Positions 1-8,364 of a DNA stretch of 59,142 bases are shown in pieces (position 1 is the stretch's first letter; each line of letters starts with the position of its first letter). Below the pieces are notes generated by a model. It was given only the letters and a program-made list of their open reading frames with translations, was not told the origin of the DNA and searched no databases. A program made the position numbers and the translations under genes. Origin of the DNA: an uncultured Bacilli bacterium (lineage in GTDB: Bacteria > Bacillota_I > Bacilli_A > RF39 > UBA660); contig CAKPFM010000007.1 of NCBI GenBank assembly GCA_934153945.1, forward strand, positions 1 to 59,142, given 5' to 3'.

Positions 1-59
1 TAGAACCAATAAAAAAAGAAGAAGTAATAAATATAGTAAAAGAATATATTGATAAATAA
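1..59 (+). CDS. 3' end of an upstream gene (partial)
   Basis: An open frame enters from the left edge and ends at TAA 57-59. Its visible tail is EPIKKEEVINIVKEYIDK, too short to identify. The frame runs into the stem of a terminator whose loop contains the stop codon, as expected for a real gene end. Confidence 0.55.
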   Translation, partial: EPIKKEEVINIVKEYIDK

Positions 60-78
60 AAATCAATATATTTTTTTT
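43..78 (+). terminator. Intrinsic terminator of the upstream gene
   Basis: An 11-bp perfect inverted repeat (43-53 with 62-72) encloses an 8-base loop and is followed by a T run. It separates the upstream gene from comEA. Confidence 0.75.
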
Positions 79-144
79 AATTTTTTTCAGGTATTTTTCT
101 AAAAACTTATATGATATATATTGAAAGGGTTAAGAAAGGAACAT

Positions 145-789
145 ATGAAAAAAATAATTATAATAATAACAACAATAATATTGATATCGATAACTATATA
201 TATCATAAACACTAACAAAATAGAATCAGAAGTAGTAGAAACTACTGAATCAAATATAGTAAAAGAAATAGAAGAGCCAAAGGAAGAAATAAAAAGCTAT
301 ATAACAGTAGAAATAAAAGGTGAAGTAACAAATCCTGGAGTATATAAAATAGAAGAAAATTCAAGAGTAATTGATTTAATAAATTTATCAGGAGGATTTA
401 CACAAAATGCTTTAACAATAAATATAAATCAAGCAAAAAAACTATCAGATGAAATGGTAATTGTAATATACAATAAAAATGATTTAAAAGAAGAAGTAAA
501 AACAGAATATGTTTATTTAGAATGTGAATGTCCAAAAATAACAAACGATGGATGTGTAAATGAAGATAAAAATGAAGATAAGATAGAAGATAACCAAAAT
601 ACAAAAATATCAATAAATAATGCTACAAAAGAAGAATTAACTAAACTAAATGGAATAGGAGAAAAGATAGCTGAAAAGATAATAGAATATCGAAAGGAAA
701 ATAAATTCAAAACTATTGAAGATATAAAAAATGTATCTGGAATAGGGGAATCGCTATATGAAAAAATTAAAGATTCTATTACTATTTAG
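145..789 (+). CDS. comEA: ComEA, competence DNA receptor
   Basis: This is the membrane-anchored double-stranded DNA receptor of natural transformation, which passes DNA to the ComEC channel. The 214-residue protein has one N-terminal membrane segment (about 3-22), an SLBB domain (about 52-110, with VEIKGEVTNPGVYKI) and a C-terminal double helix-hairpin-helix DNA-binding domain (about 153-214, with INNATKEELTKLNGIGEKIA). A start at TTG 121 is possible, but ATG 145 has AAGGA just upstream and places the membrane segment at the N-terminus. It overlaps comEC by 32 bases, so the two are probably translationally coupled. The family assignment is firm. Confidence 0.93.
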   Translation: MKKIIIIITTIILISITIYIINTNKIESEVVETTESNIVKEIEEPKEEIKSYITVEIKGEVTNPGVYKIEENSRVIDLINLSGGFTQNALTININQAKKLSDEMVIVIYNKNDLKEEVKTEYVYLECECPKITNDGCVNEDKNEDKIEDNQNTKISINNATKEELTKLNGIGEKIAEKIIEYRKENKFKTIEDIKNVSGIGESLYEKIKDSITI

Positions 790-2746
790 TTTAATAATTA
801 TATTTATTTTTAGACTACAAATAAAATATAATTACAATCCTAATGATAACTATGTAATAGGTAAAGTAATCGATTATAAAGTAAAAGAAAACTATACAAT
901 AATTAATTTAAATGAAATAATAGTATATTACTATGACGAATTCAAATACAAAATAGGAGATACTATAAAAGTAGAAGGAACTATAAAAGAAATAGAACCA
1001 AATACTAATTTTAACTTATTTAATTATAAAAAATATATGTTAAGTAAAAGAATAGTACATAAAATAGAATCAAAAAAAATAATACTAATAAAAGAAAATA
1101 AAAATATATTATATAAAATAAAAAATAAAATAAAAGAAAGAACAGATAAACATAAATATTTTAGTTTATTTATAATAGGAGAAAATAACTTAGATAATGA
1201 AATAAAAGATAGTTTTAAAATAAATGGTATAAGCCATTTATTTGCTATATCAGGTATGCATATAACACTATTTATAAGTATATTGACCTTAATATTAAAA
1301 AAAATGATCAAAAATAAAAAAATAATAATATTATTAATAACTTTATTTTTGCTATTTTATATGTTTATAACTAATTATTCAGTATCAGTAGTAAGAGCAT
1401 CATTGCTTACTATATTAATAAATATAAATAAATTATATAAATTAAATATAAGTACTTTAAAACTACTAGTATATATTTTTTTAATATGTATTAGCTATAA
1501 TCCATATTATATTTATCAGGTAGGTTTTATTTTTACTTTTTTAATAACTTTTACTTTAATTTTATTTAGTAAAAAAATACCAAGCAACTATATTTTAAAA
1601 ACATTAGTAACTTCTATTATATCTTTTATAGTAAGTATACCAATACTCATAAATAATTTTTATTCAGTTAATTTTTTAAGCCCATTACTTAATATTATAT
1701 TTATACCATTTATAACTTTTATTATTTTTCCATTAACTTTAGTTACTTTTATATTTCCTAATTTAATATGTATATTAAATATATTTGTTAATATATTAGA
1801 ATTTTTATCAATTAATTTAAGTAAAATAGATTTATTTATTTTTACTTTTAAAAAAGTATCTATATTTTTTATAATTTTATATTACATTATTATATATTTT
1901 ACTTTAAACAAAGTATTAAATAAAAAGTATAACTATATATTTATTTTATTAATAATCCTTATAATTCATCATAACATTAATTATTTGAATAATTATTCAA
2001 AAGTTACAATATTAGATGTTGGTCAAGGAGATTCAAGCTTGATTGAATTAGAACATAATAAAGGTAATATTTTAATTGATACGGGTGGCAATATATATAA
2101 AAATCAAACTAGTAATATATTAGTTCCTTATTTTAAAAGTGTTGGAATAAGGAAAATAGATTATTTAATTTTAACTCATGGGGACTACGATCATATGGGA
2201 GAAGCAATCAATTTAGTAGAGAACTTTAAAGTTGAGAAAGTAATATTCAATTGTGGTGAATTTAATGATTTAGAAAAAGAATTAATAAAAGTATTAGATA
2301 AAAAGAAAATACCATATTATTCATGTATTAAGGAATTAAATATAGATAATAATAAGTTGTATTTTCTTCAAACTAAAGATTACGACAACGAAAATGATAA
2401 CTCAACTGTTATTTATACTGAACTAAATGGATATAAATTTATGTTTATGGGAGATGCTGGAGTAGAAAAAGAAAAGGATATATTAGATAAGTATAATTTA
2501 TCTGATATAGATGTATTAAAGGTTGGACATCATGGTTCTAAAACAAGTAGTAGTAAAGAGTTTATAGATGAGATAAATTCAAAATATTCAATTATTAGTG
2601 TTGGGAAGAATAATCGTTATGGTCATCCAAATAAAGAAGTATTAAATAATCTAGAACAATCAAAAATATATAGAACAGATCAAGATGGAAGTATTAAGTT
2701 TAAAATAAAAAATAATAAATTGAAAATAGAAACTTGTAGTCCATAG
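758..2746 (+). CDS. comEC: ComEC/Rec2 DNA uptake channel
   Basis: Inner-membrane channel that moves one DNA strand into the cell. The 662-residue protein has the expected order: an N-terminal membrane/OB-like part (1-130), a polytopic competence domain with many hydrophobic segments (about 140-405), and a C-terminal metallo-beta-lactamase-like domain (about 410-662). Visible motifs in the last part are LDVGQGDSS near 417, THGDYDHMG near 472 and VGHHGSKTSS near 588. Its start lies inside comEA. The 3' third is repeated downstream at 4165-4737 and, as a short remnant, at 5694-5793. This copy is full length and looks functional. Confidence 0.95.
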   Translation: MKKLKILLLFSLIIIFIFRLQIKYNYNPNDNYVIGKVIDYKVKENYTIINLNEIIVYYYDEFKYKIGDTIKVEGTIKEIEPNTNFNLFNYKKYMLSKRIVHKIESKKIILIKENKNILYKIKNKIKERTDKHKYFSLFIIGENNLDNEIKDSFKINGISHLFAISGMHITLFISILTLILKKMIKNKKIIILLITLFLLFYMFITNYSVSVVRASLLTILININKLYKLNISTLKLLVYIFLICISYNPYYIYQVGFIFTFLITFTLILFSKKIPSNYILKTLVTSIISFIVSIPILINNFYSVNFLSPLLNIIFIPFITFIIFPLTLVTFIFPNLICILNIFVNILEFLSINLSKIDLFIFTFKKVSIFFIILYYIIIYFTLNKVLNKKYNYIFILLIILIIHHNINYLNNYSKVTILDVGQGDSSLIELEHNKGNILIDTGGNIYKNQTSNILVPYFKSVGIRKIDYLILTHGDYDHMGEAINLVENFKVEKVIFNCGEFNDLEKELIKVLDKKKIPYYSCIKELNIDNNKLYFLQTKDYDNENDNSTVIYTELNGYKFMFMGDAGVEKEKDILDKYNLSDIDVLKVGHHGSKTSSSKEFIDEINSKYSIISVGKNNRYGHPNKEVLNNLEQSKIYRTDQDGSIKFKIKNNKLKIETCSP

Positions 2747-2762
2747 AAGGGAGATTGATAAA

Positions 2763-3596
2763 ATGAATGAAATAAAAGAATATACAGCAAAATTATTTGA
2801 AGACATAAAACATATAGATGAATTTGGTAATGAATATTGGCTTGCAAGAGAGTTAATGTCAGTATTGGGATATAGTAAATGGGAAAATTTTATCAAAGTA
2901 ATAGTAAAGGCGATTGATGCTTGTAAAAACAGCATTATTAATTATAAAGAACATTTTCCTGACATCAGGAAAACGTTAGAAATGCCTAATAATGCAGTTA
3001 AAGAAATAATTGATTATAAACTTTCGAGATATGCATGTTACTTAATAGCACAAAATGGCGATTCAAGAAAAAAGACAATAGCACTTGCTCAAACATATTT
3101 TGCCATTCAAACAAGAAAACAAGAACTTTCTGAAAAAGAGTATAATGAACTTACCGAAGATGAAAAAAGATTATATAGAAGAAATCAAGCAAGAAAAGGT
3201 AATTATAATTTAAATAAAACAGCAGTTAATAGTGGAGTAAAAGATTTAGCTAGATTTCATAATGCTGGATATAAAGGACTATATAATGGTGAAACAGCAG
3301 ATGATATTTTTAAAAGAAAAAAACTAAGATATAGAGAAGACATACTAGATAATATGGGTAGTGAAGAACTTGCTGATAATATATTTAGAATTGCTCAAAC
3401 GGATGCCAAATTAAAAAGAGACAATGTAGATAATGAATATACTGCAAATTCTGTTCATTATACAGTTGGGAAAGAAGTAAGAAATAGTATTAAAAGATTA
3501 GGAGGTACTATGCCAGAAGATTTACCAACTCCAAAAATGAGTTTAAAGGAATTAGAAAAAGATAGAAAGAATCAATTAAATAACAATAAGTTGTGA
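2763..3596 (+). CDS. dinD: DinD-like DNA damage-inducible protein
   Basis: The 277-residue protein resembles E. coli DinD, an SOS-induced protein reported to disassemble RecA filaments. The diagnostic stretch is residues 10-115, with GNEYWLARELMSVLGYSKW, a KAIDACKNS motif, LSRYACYLIAQNGDSRKK and QTYFAIQTRKQEL, which track the DinD/Bro-N-like N-terminus closely. The start has AAGGGAG a few bases upstream. No clear LexA box was seen in the 16-base gap after comEC, so SOS control is not supported by the sequence. The gene is the first of a patch separating comEC from its partial duplicate, so it is probably acquired. Confidence 0.85.
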   Translation: MNEIKEYTAKLFEDIKHIDEFGNEYWLARELMSVLGYSKWENFIKVIVKAIDACKNSIINYKEHFPDIRKTLEMPNNAVKEIIDYKLSRYACYLIAQNGDSRKKTIALAQTYFAIQTRKQELSEKEYNELTEDEKRLYRRNQARKGNYNLNKTAVNSGVKDLARFHNAGYKGLYNGETADDIFKRKKLRYREDILDNMGSEELADNIFRIAQTDAKLKRDNVDNEYTANSVHYTVGKEVRNSIKRLGGTMPEDLPTPKMSLKELEKDRKNQLNNNKL

Positions 3597-3627
3597 TATA
3601 ATATTAATTAGTCTGTAGGTGGTTTAA

Positions 3628-4104
3628 ATGATTATAAAAGGAACAAGTTGTTATGCAAATGCAAAAGGTGGTAATTTAGTATCTATTACTGGTGATGGAG
3701 GAAATGCCTGGGGATTCTATGGTAATGCATATAAGAAAATGTCACCAAGATTATATTTATGGCAATATTATAATCAAAATCCAGATAATTTATCAGAATA
3801 TGAATTAATTAACTGGTATATAAAAGAATTTTATGATTTAAGATTAAAAGATTTAAATCCATACGAATTAATGAATACTTTAAAACAAAAATTCGGAGAA
3901 GAAATAATTTTACTTTGCCATGAGGTACCAGGATTAGACATTAATAAAGAACATTTTTGTCATAGAAGATTATTAGCAGATTGGATTGAACTTGAAACAG
4001 GTATTGTTATTCCAGAAATTTCAATCAGTGAATCTGGCGAAATAACACCACATGAAATATATGATTTAAAACCAAGAATAAAAAAACTAATTAAAAAGTA
4101 CTAA
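3628..4104 (+). CDS. DUF488-like small protein
   Basis: A 158-residue soluble protein. A C-terminal patch LLCHEVPGLDINKEHFCHRRLLADW resembles the Cys/His-Arg signature of DUF488 proteins (LLC...CHR), and the N-terminus lacks a signal or membrane segment. The DUF488 link rests on that motif and is moderate; the biochemical role of the family is not established. It follows dinD by 31 bases with a GTAGGTGG ribosome site and ends in a terminator, so the two genes probably form one acquired operon. Confidence 0.6.
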   Translation: MIIKGTSCYANAKGGNLVSITGDGGNAWGFYGNAYKKMSPRLYLWQYYNQNPDNLSEYELINWYIKEFYDLRLKDLNPYELMNTLKQKFGEEIILLCHEVPGLDINKEHFCHRRLLADWIELETGIVIPEISISESGEITPHEIYDLKPRIKKLIKKY

Positions 4105-4130
4105 GAATTGTCATAGTGATAGTTCTTTTT
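4103..4130 (+). terminator. Terminator after the DUF488-like gene
   Basis: An imperfect 11-bp hairpin with G-T pairs starts inside the stop codon and is followed by T5. It closes the dinD operon. Confidence 0.6.
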
Positions 4131-4164
4131 CTTTGTATAAAATCGTATACATAAACTTATATCA

Positions 4165-4737
4165 CCACATGGGCGCTACGATCATATGGGAGAAACAATC
4201 AATTTAGTTAATAATTTCAAAGTAGAAAAGGTAATATTTAATTGTGACTCTTATAATGATTTGGAAAAAGAGTTAATAAAGGTTTTAGATAAAAAACATA
4301 TTAAATACTATTCATGTATTAAAGAGTTAGATATCGACGATAATAAATTATATTTTTTACAGACAAAGGAATATGATAATGAAAATGATAACAGTAATGT
4401 CATATATACAGAAATAAATGGTTATAAATTTATGTTTATGGGTGATGCAGGAATAGAAAAAGAGAAAGATATATTAGAAAAGTATAATCAAAATAATATA
4501 GATGTATTAAAAGTAGGTCATCATGGAAGTAAGACAAGTAGTTGTAAAAACTTTATTGATGAAATAAATCCAAAGTATTCAATAATTAGTGTTGGAAAGA
4601 ATAATCATTATGGTCATACTAAAAAATCAGTATTAGATATTTTAGTTAATAGTAAAATTTATAGAACAGATTTAGCTGGAAGTATAGAAATTAAATTAAA
4701 TAAAAATAGATATAAAATTAGAATATGCAATATGTAG
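4165..4737 (+). pseudogene. Partial duplicate of the comEC 3' end (copy 2)
   Basis: The sequence matches comEC from its metallo-hydrolase motif to the stop codon at both DNA and protein level (DKYN...IDVLKVGHHGSKTSS, SIISVGKNN, IYRTD..GSI). It opens at the homologue of THGDYDHMG, where the Asp after Gly has become Arg (HGRYDHMG). The readable frame starts at ATG 4186 (183 residues), the codon inside that motif, and no membrane domain precedes it. It is a truncated duplication of the C-terminal domain and is unlikely to work in DNA uptake. It leads directly into a YhcG-type gene, 13 bases downstream. Confidence 0.85.
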
Positions 4738-4750
4738 AAAGGTGTAGAAA

Positions 4751-5621
4751 ATGGAAGATAATTATTATGATAATATAAAGCAATATTTACTAGATAATGA
4801 AACTACTAAATTAGTTAATGATTATAGTAAAAATGTTAGTGATATTACTATGTATTATAAGTTTGGAGAAGAATTGTCGTTGGCAAATAATCAGTATGGA
4901 GATAAAATTATTAGGAAATATGCTGATAAATTAAAGAAAGAAATAGATAAAAAGTATAATGTAAGATATTTATATGATATGAAAAAATTATATTTGTTTT
5001 CAAAAGTGCACCCACTGGATGCACAATTAACAATGTCTCATTATAGAATACTTTTTAAACTAGAAGATAATAATGAAATTGATTATTATATAAAACAAGT
5101 TAAAATAAGAAATTTAAGTAAAAGAAAATTATCTGAAATTATAGATAATAAAGAATATCAAAGATTAGATGAAGAAACAAAAAATAAAATTTCTAATAAT
5201 GAAAAGACCAATGTAGTTGATTTTGTTAAAAATCCAATATTAATTAAAAACAGTACAAATTATAAGAATATATCCGAAAAAATTTTACAAAAATTAATAT
5301 TAGAAGATTTAACATCATTTATGAAAGAACTAGGCGTTGGTTTTAGCTTTATTGAAAATGAATATAAAATAAAAATTGGTGATAGTTTTAACTATATTGA
5401 TTTATTACTTTATAATGTTAAATATAAATGTTATGTTGTTATTGAACTTAAAGTAACTAAATTAAATTCAAAAATATATGAATTATATAGATAAGAACAT
5501 AAAAAATATAGATGACAATAAAATAGTTGGGATAATTATATGTAAAGAGAATAATCAATATGTTATTGATTATTGCAGTGATAATAGAATAATAGCAAGA
5601 AAATTTGAATTAGTATATTAA
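4751..5621 (+). pseudogene. YhcG/DUF1016 family nuclease, frameshifted (copy a)
   Basis: The N-terminal DUF1016 helical domain and most of the C-terminal PDDEXK domain are intact (YKIKIGDSFNYIDLLLYN...VVIELKVTKL, supplying the D and ExK residues). The frame ends early at 5494. The missing tail (MNYIDKNIKNIDDNKIVGIIIC...) continues in another frame to TAA 5619-5621. Alignment with the intact copies shows a deletion of about eight codons (EHIGQVQ region) with loss of frame. The catalytic residues precede the break, so a shortened protein could be made, but the gene is best treated as broken. A palindrome lies at 5006-5024. Confidence 0.85.
5006..5024. repeat. Intragenic palindrome in YhcG copy a
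   Basis: The 19-base stretch GTGCACCCACTGGATGCAC pairs 8 of 9 positions around a central C; only position 6 fails. It sits immediately before the codons for the conserved QLT(W/M)SH motif, the same place as the palindromes in the other three DUF1016 genes. Confidence 0.8.
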
Positions 5622-5693
5622 TTGCGTTTTCATTTATGCTGATTAGGTTAAATAATTATCATTGTGTGGACGTGAAAGATGTATAAAAAAATT

Positions 5694-5793
5694 AAAATTT
5701 ATAGAACAAATTTAGCCGGAAGTATAGAAATTAAATTAAATAAAAATGGATATAAAATTAGGACATGTAGAGTTAGTAGAAAAGGAGTTAAAT
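5694..5793 (+). repeat. Remnant of a third copy of the comEC 3' end
   Basis: About 75 bases match the last 25 codons of comEC copy 2 (IYRTNLAGSIEIKLNKNGYKI) almost base for base. They are followed by an AGTAGAAAAGGAG leader corresponding to the one in front of copy a of the YhcG gene. The unit comEC-tail plus YhcG gene is therefore present twice in tandem. Confidence 0.85.
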
Positions 5794-6684
5794 ATGAATT
5801 ATTACAATGAAATAAAGGATAAATTAATTGATAATGAAGTATATTCAAAAATAAAAGATTATTCAAAGGAAAGAAATACTATTATTACATATTTCGAAAT
5901 TGGTAAATTATTAAATGAAGCAGGTGGTAAGTACGGTGATAATATAATTGATGAATATTCCAAAAAATTAGTTGTAGATGTTGGTAAAAAGTATAATAGA
6001 AGTACATTATTTAAAATGAAAAAATTATATAATATTTTTAATAATAAAAAAGTGGCACCACTGGCGCCACAATTGACATGGAGTCACTGCTTAATTTTAA
6101 TTCCAATTAAAAATATTAATGAAATTTATTATTATGCATTACAAGTATCTAGTAGAAATCTTTCCAAAAGGCAATTAGAACAAATAGTAAAAAATAATGA
6201 ATATAGAAGATTACCATTAACTACTAAAAATAAATTAATAAATGATGATAAACTTGAAATAAAAGATTTAGTTCCCAATCCTATATTAATAAAAAATAGA
6301 AGTAATGTAGAAGTTACTCAAGAAAAGATTTTACAAAAGTTGATACTAGAAGATATTGAAATATTTATGAAGGAACTTGGTAATAATTTTAGCTTTATAG
6401 GTAGTGAGTATAAAATAAAAATAGGCGATAGATATAATTATATAGATTTACTATTATTTAATATAAAATATAATGCTTATGTTGTAGTTGAATTAAAAAT
6501 AACAGAATTTAAAGTAGAATATATTTCACAAGTACAAAAATATATGAATTATATAGATAAAAATGTGAAAGAAATAGTTAACAATAATACAATTGGAATA
6601 ATAATTTGTAAAAAAGAAAATAAGTTTGTAATTGAATACTGTTCTGATGATAGGATTGCAGTAAGAGAATATCAACTAGTGTAA
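5794..6684 (+). CDS. YhcG/DUF1016 family PDDEXK nuclease (copy b)
   Basis: A 296-residue protein with an N-terminal DUF1016 helical domain (1-165) and a C-terminal PDDEXK nuclease fold (about 185-296). Key residues are the Asp of NYIDLLLFN and the Glu and Lys of VVELKI. ATG 5794 is chosen because AAAGGAG lies 6 bases upstream; the longer open frame reaches back into the comEC remnant. Members are found in defence and mobile regions, but the physiological target is unknown. It is intact, unlike copy a, and both lie in a tandem unit with comEC tails. A palindrome at 6052-6070 precedes the QLTWSH codons. Confidence 0.85.
   Translation: MNYYNEIKDKLIDNEVYSKIKDYSKERNTIITYFEIGKLLNEAGGKYGDNIIDEYSKKLVVDVGKKYNRSTLFKMKKLYNIFNNKKVAPLAPQLTWSHCLILIPIKNINEIYYYALQVSSRNLSKRQLEQIVKNNEYRRLPLTTKNKLINDDKLEIKDLVPNPILIKNRSNVEVTQEKILQKLILEDIEIFMKELGNNFSFIGSEYKIKIGDRYNYIDLLLFNIKYNAYVVVELKITEFKVEYISQVQKYMNYIDKNVKEIVNNNTIGIIICKKENKFVIEYCSDDRIAVREYQLV
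6052..6070. repeat. Intragenic palindrome in YhcG copy b
   Basis: GTGGCACCACTGGCGCCAC pairs 8 of 9 positions about a central C, with the one mismatch again at position 6. Its outer arms differ from those in copy a, so the symmetry is kept while the sequence is not. Confidence 0.8.
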
Positions 6685-6824
6685 TATTATATAATATAAT
6701 CAAATTAACTATATTAATTTTAATATTATGAATATATTATAGTGAAGTGGAACAATAAAATAAAAGAAGAATATAATAGAATATAATGTTTGAAATATGG
6801 TTATATTAAAATTAGTTATACAAA

Positions 6825-6911
6825 ATGATTTCTAATATAAATTAGAAATCATAACTAGGCCGCTAATCGTTTTAGCGTTTACATAGATGAAGCATTTATA
6901 TGCTTCTTTTT
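6825..6911 (+). terminator. Intergenic hairpin cluster ending in a terminator
   Basis: Three hairpins lie in the 280-base gap after YhcG copy b: a perfect 12-bp stem (6825-6836 with 6841-6852), a 6-bp stem CGCTAA/TTAGCG at 6861-6877, and a 6-bp stem GAAGCA/TGCTTC (6889-6906) followed by T5. The last is a classical terminator. The first two could be a small RNA or leader, but no family was recognised. Confidence 0.6.
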
Positions 6912-6964
6912 GTTGCTAAAAACTAAAAAATATAATATAATATCTTAGTTGGAGTTGGTAGTAA

Positions 6965-7516
6965 GTGGAACAGAAACTAGAAGTTTTAAATCAAACCGAA
7001 ATAAGATTACAAAAAGAGGTTGAAAAATATCAAAATGAGTATAATAATTTGATAACTTCATTATCTAATTTAAGTGATAATTTAAATGAATTACAAGAAA
7101 AAAATAATAATTATAAAAAATTAAATGAAAAATTATTAATTACGAAGAAAAATATGGTGATAATTAATATAATATGTTTATTACTTATTATAATTAAATT
7201 GCCAATTATAATAATAATTAGTTCTATTTTTATTATATTTAATATTGGTATAAATTTAATTAAAGTAAATAAACTAAAAAAACAAATAAATAATATAAAT
7301 ATAGTAGAGATAAAAAATGAAATAAAAAATAGTGAACAACTTATAGAAGATAAGAAAAAAGAAATAAAATACTCATATATGCAAATAGATGATATGCATA
7401 AAATATTAATAGATATAAAAAATAAAAAACAAGATTGTATATATGTAATGAAAAAAATAGAAAATGAAGAATTAGAAATAATAGAAGAAAAAGAAAGACA
7501 ATATGTAAAGAGGTAA
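6965..7516 (+). CDS. Coiled-coil membrane protein, unknown
   Basis: A 183-residue protein: coiled coil (1-60), one or two hydrophobic segments (about 62-100, VIINIICLLLIIIKLP), then a second lysine/glutamate-rich coiled coil (105-180). It starts at GTG 6965 with GGAG ten bases upstream. It runs 2 bases from the next gene, so the two are cotranscribed. No family was recognised; the layout suggests a small membrane scaffold. Confidence 0.7.
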   Translation: MEQKLEVLNQTEIRLQKEVEKYQNEYNNLITSLSNLSDNLNELQEKNNNYKKLNEKLLITKKNMVIINIICLLLIIIKLPIIIIISSIFIIFNIGINLIKVNKLKKQINNINIVEIKNEIKNSEQLIEDKKKEIKYSYMQIDDMHKILIDIKNKKQDCIYVMKKIENEELEIIEEKERQYVKR

Positions 7517-7518
7517 TT

Positions 7519-7995
7519 ATGAAAATATTTATTGTATGTAGCAAGTATAATTATAAATATATAAAAGAAATTAAAGAAGCATTGGAATTAATGGATTATG
7601 AGGTAATACTTCCTAATTATTATGAAACACCATTCATAGAAGAAGAAATAAAGAATGATAAAATCAAACACCAAAAATTTTGCCAGGAAAGTTTTAGTAT
7701 ATCAAAAGAAAAAGCAAAAATTTGTGATGCGACATTAGTATTAAATTTTGATAAGATAAAAGATGGAAAAATATATAAAAATTATATAGGGGGAGCAACC
7801 TTATTAGAAATGTATGATACTTATTTAGAACGAAAACCGATATTTTTATATAATGAGATACCAAATAATATGTTAGAGGATGAAATTGAAGGAATGTCTC
7901 CAATAATAATTAATGGTGATTTATTTAAAATAAAGGAAGAATTACAAACTAAAGAATTGACTAAAAAAATAAATAGTGATAAAATTAACATGTAA
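7519..7995 (+). CDS. Nucleoside 2-deoxyribosyltransferase-like protein
   Basis: A 158-residue protein of Rossmann-like build beginning MKIFIVCSKYN. Features reminiscent of the nucleoside deoxyribosyltransferase/DUF4406 superfamily are a conserved Cys-Asp-Ala strand (ICDATLVLNFD), a GGATLLEMYDTYLERKPIFLYNEIP helix-strand pair and the absence of any membrane segment. The usual ELG catalytic motif is only loosely matched (LLEM), so enzymatic activity is uncertain. It forms a pair with the coiled-coil gene before it and lies just upstream of the serS T-box. Confidence 0.55.
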   Translation: MKIFIVCSKYNYKYIKEIKEALELMDYEVILPNYYETPFIEEEIKNDKIKHQKFCQESFSISKEKAKICDATLVLNFDKIKDGKIYKNYIGGATLLEMYDTYLERKPIFLYNEIPNNMLEDEIEGMSPIIINGDLFKIKEELQTKELTKKINSDKINM

Positions 7996-8009
7996 ATCAA
8001 TTATGAGAG

Positions 8010-8186
8010 ATAAGTAATAAAATATTTTATATGTAGAAAGTCAGTGGTAGATGAAAACTGATTATAGAAATTTATGAAATCTACTCTCTAGAGAAATTAA
8101 TCATTTCCGGATAAAACCGTTATCAAATTAAGTTAAACAAAGGATGGTACCGTCTTATTGACTCCTTATATGCCATTCTTTTTTTT
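8010..8186 (+). promoter_or_regulatory. T-box riboswitch controlling the serS operon
   Basis: The leader contains the T-box core at 8140-8151 (AAGGATGGTACC). In the antiterminator AAGGA 8140-8144 pairs with TCCTT 8163-8167, GTC 8152-8154 pairs with GAC 8160-8162, and the seven-base TGGTACC bulge is between. A competing stem with TGCCATTC and T8 (8171-8185) gives the terminator. Upstream, 8030-8105 holds the stem I region, with GTAGAT/ATCTAC and CAGT/ACTG arms. The base after TGG is T, so pairing with a tRNA-Ser discriminator G would be a wobble. The serine specificity is inferred from the downstream gene; the specifier codon could not be fixed by eye. Confidence 0.88.
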
Positions 8187-8196
8187 GAGGTGAAAT

Positions 8197-8364
8197 ATGG
8201 AAAATTTAAGAAATAAACTATTTGAAATTGAATTACAAATAAAACTGGCTAAATTAGAAAAAAATGAAGATAAAATATCAAAACTAAATATAGAAAAAGA
8301 ACAAATAAAAAAAGAAATAATGGAAATGATTAAATTAGAAAAGAAAGAAGGAAAAAGAAAATGA
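8197..8364 (+). CDS. Small charged coiled-coil protein coupled to serS
   Basis: A 55-residue ORF beginning MENLRNKLFEIELQIKLAKL, with a GAGG ribosome site 7 bases upstream. It is almost wholly Lys/Glu/Leu/Ile with heptad spacing, predicting a single long helix. Its TGA overlaps the ATG of serS as ATGA, so it is translationally coupled to serS and lies under the T-box. The composition also resembles the SerRS N-terminal arm, which may be coincidence. No family was recognised. It lacks a start-to-stop length typical of known leaders and has no serine run, so it is not an attenuator peptide. Confidence 0.65.
   Translation: MENLRNKLFEIELQIKLAKLEKNEDKISKLNIEKEQIKKEIMEMIKLEKKEGKRK

Noticed and set aside
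398..613. Minus-strand ORF inside comEA
   Set aside because: It is a shadow of the A/T-rich coding frame, has Leu/Phe/His-biased composition and no ribosome site. The same applies to most ORFs opposite real genes throughout the window.
6965..7995. A toxin-antitoxin or defence pair
   Set aside because: The coiled-coil membrane protein plus deoxyribosyltransferase-like protein are adjacent, but no known toxin or antitoxin motif was seen, and the pair sits among housekeeping genes.
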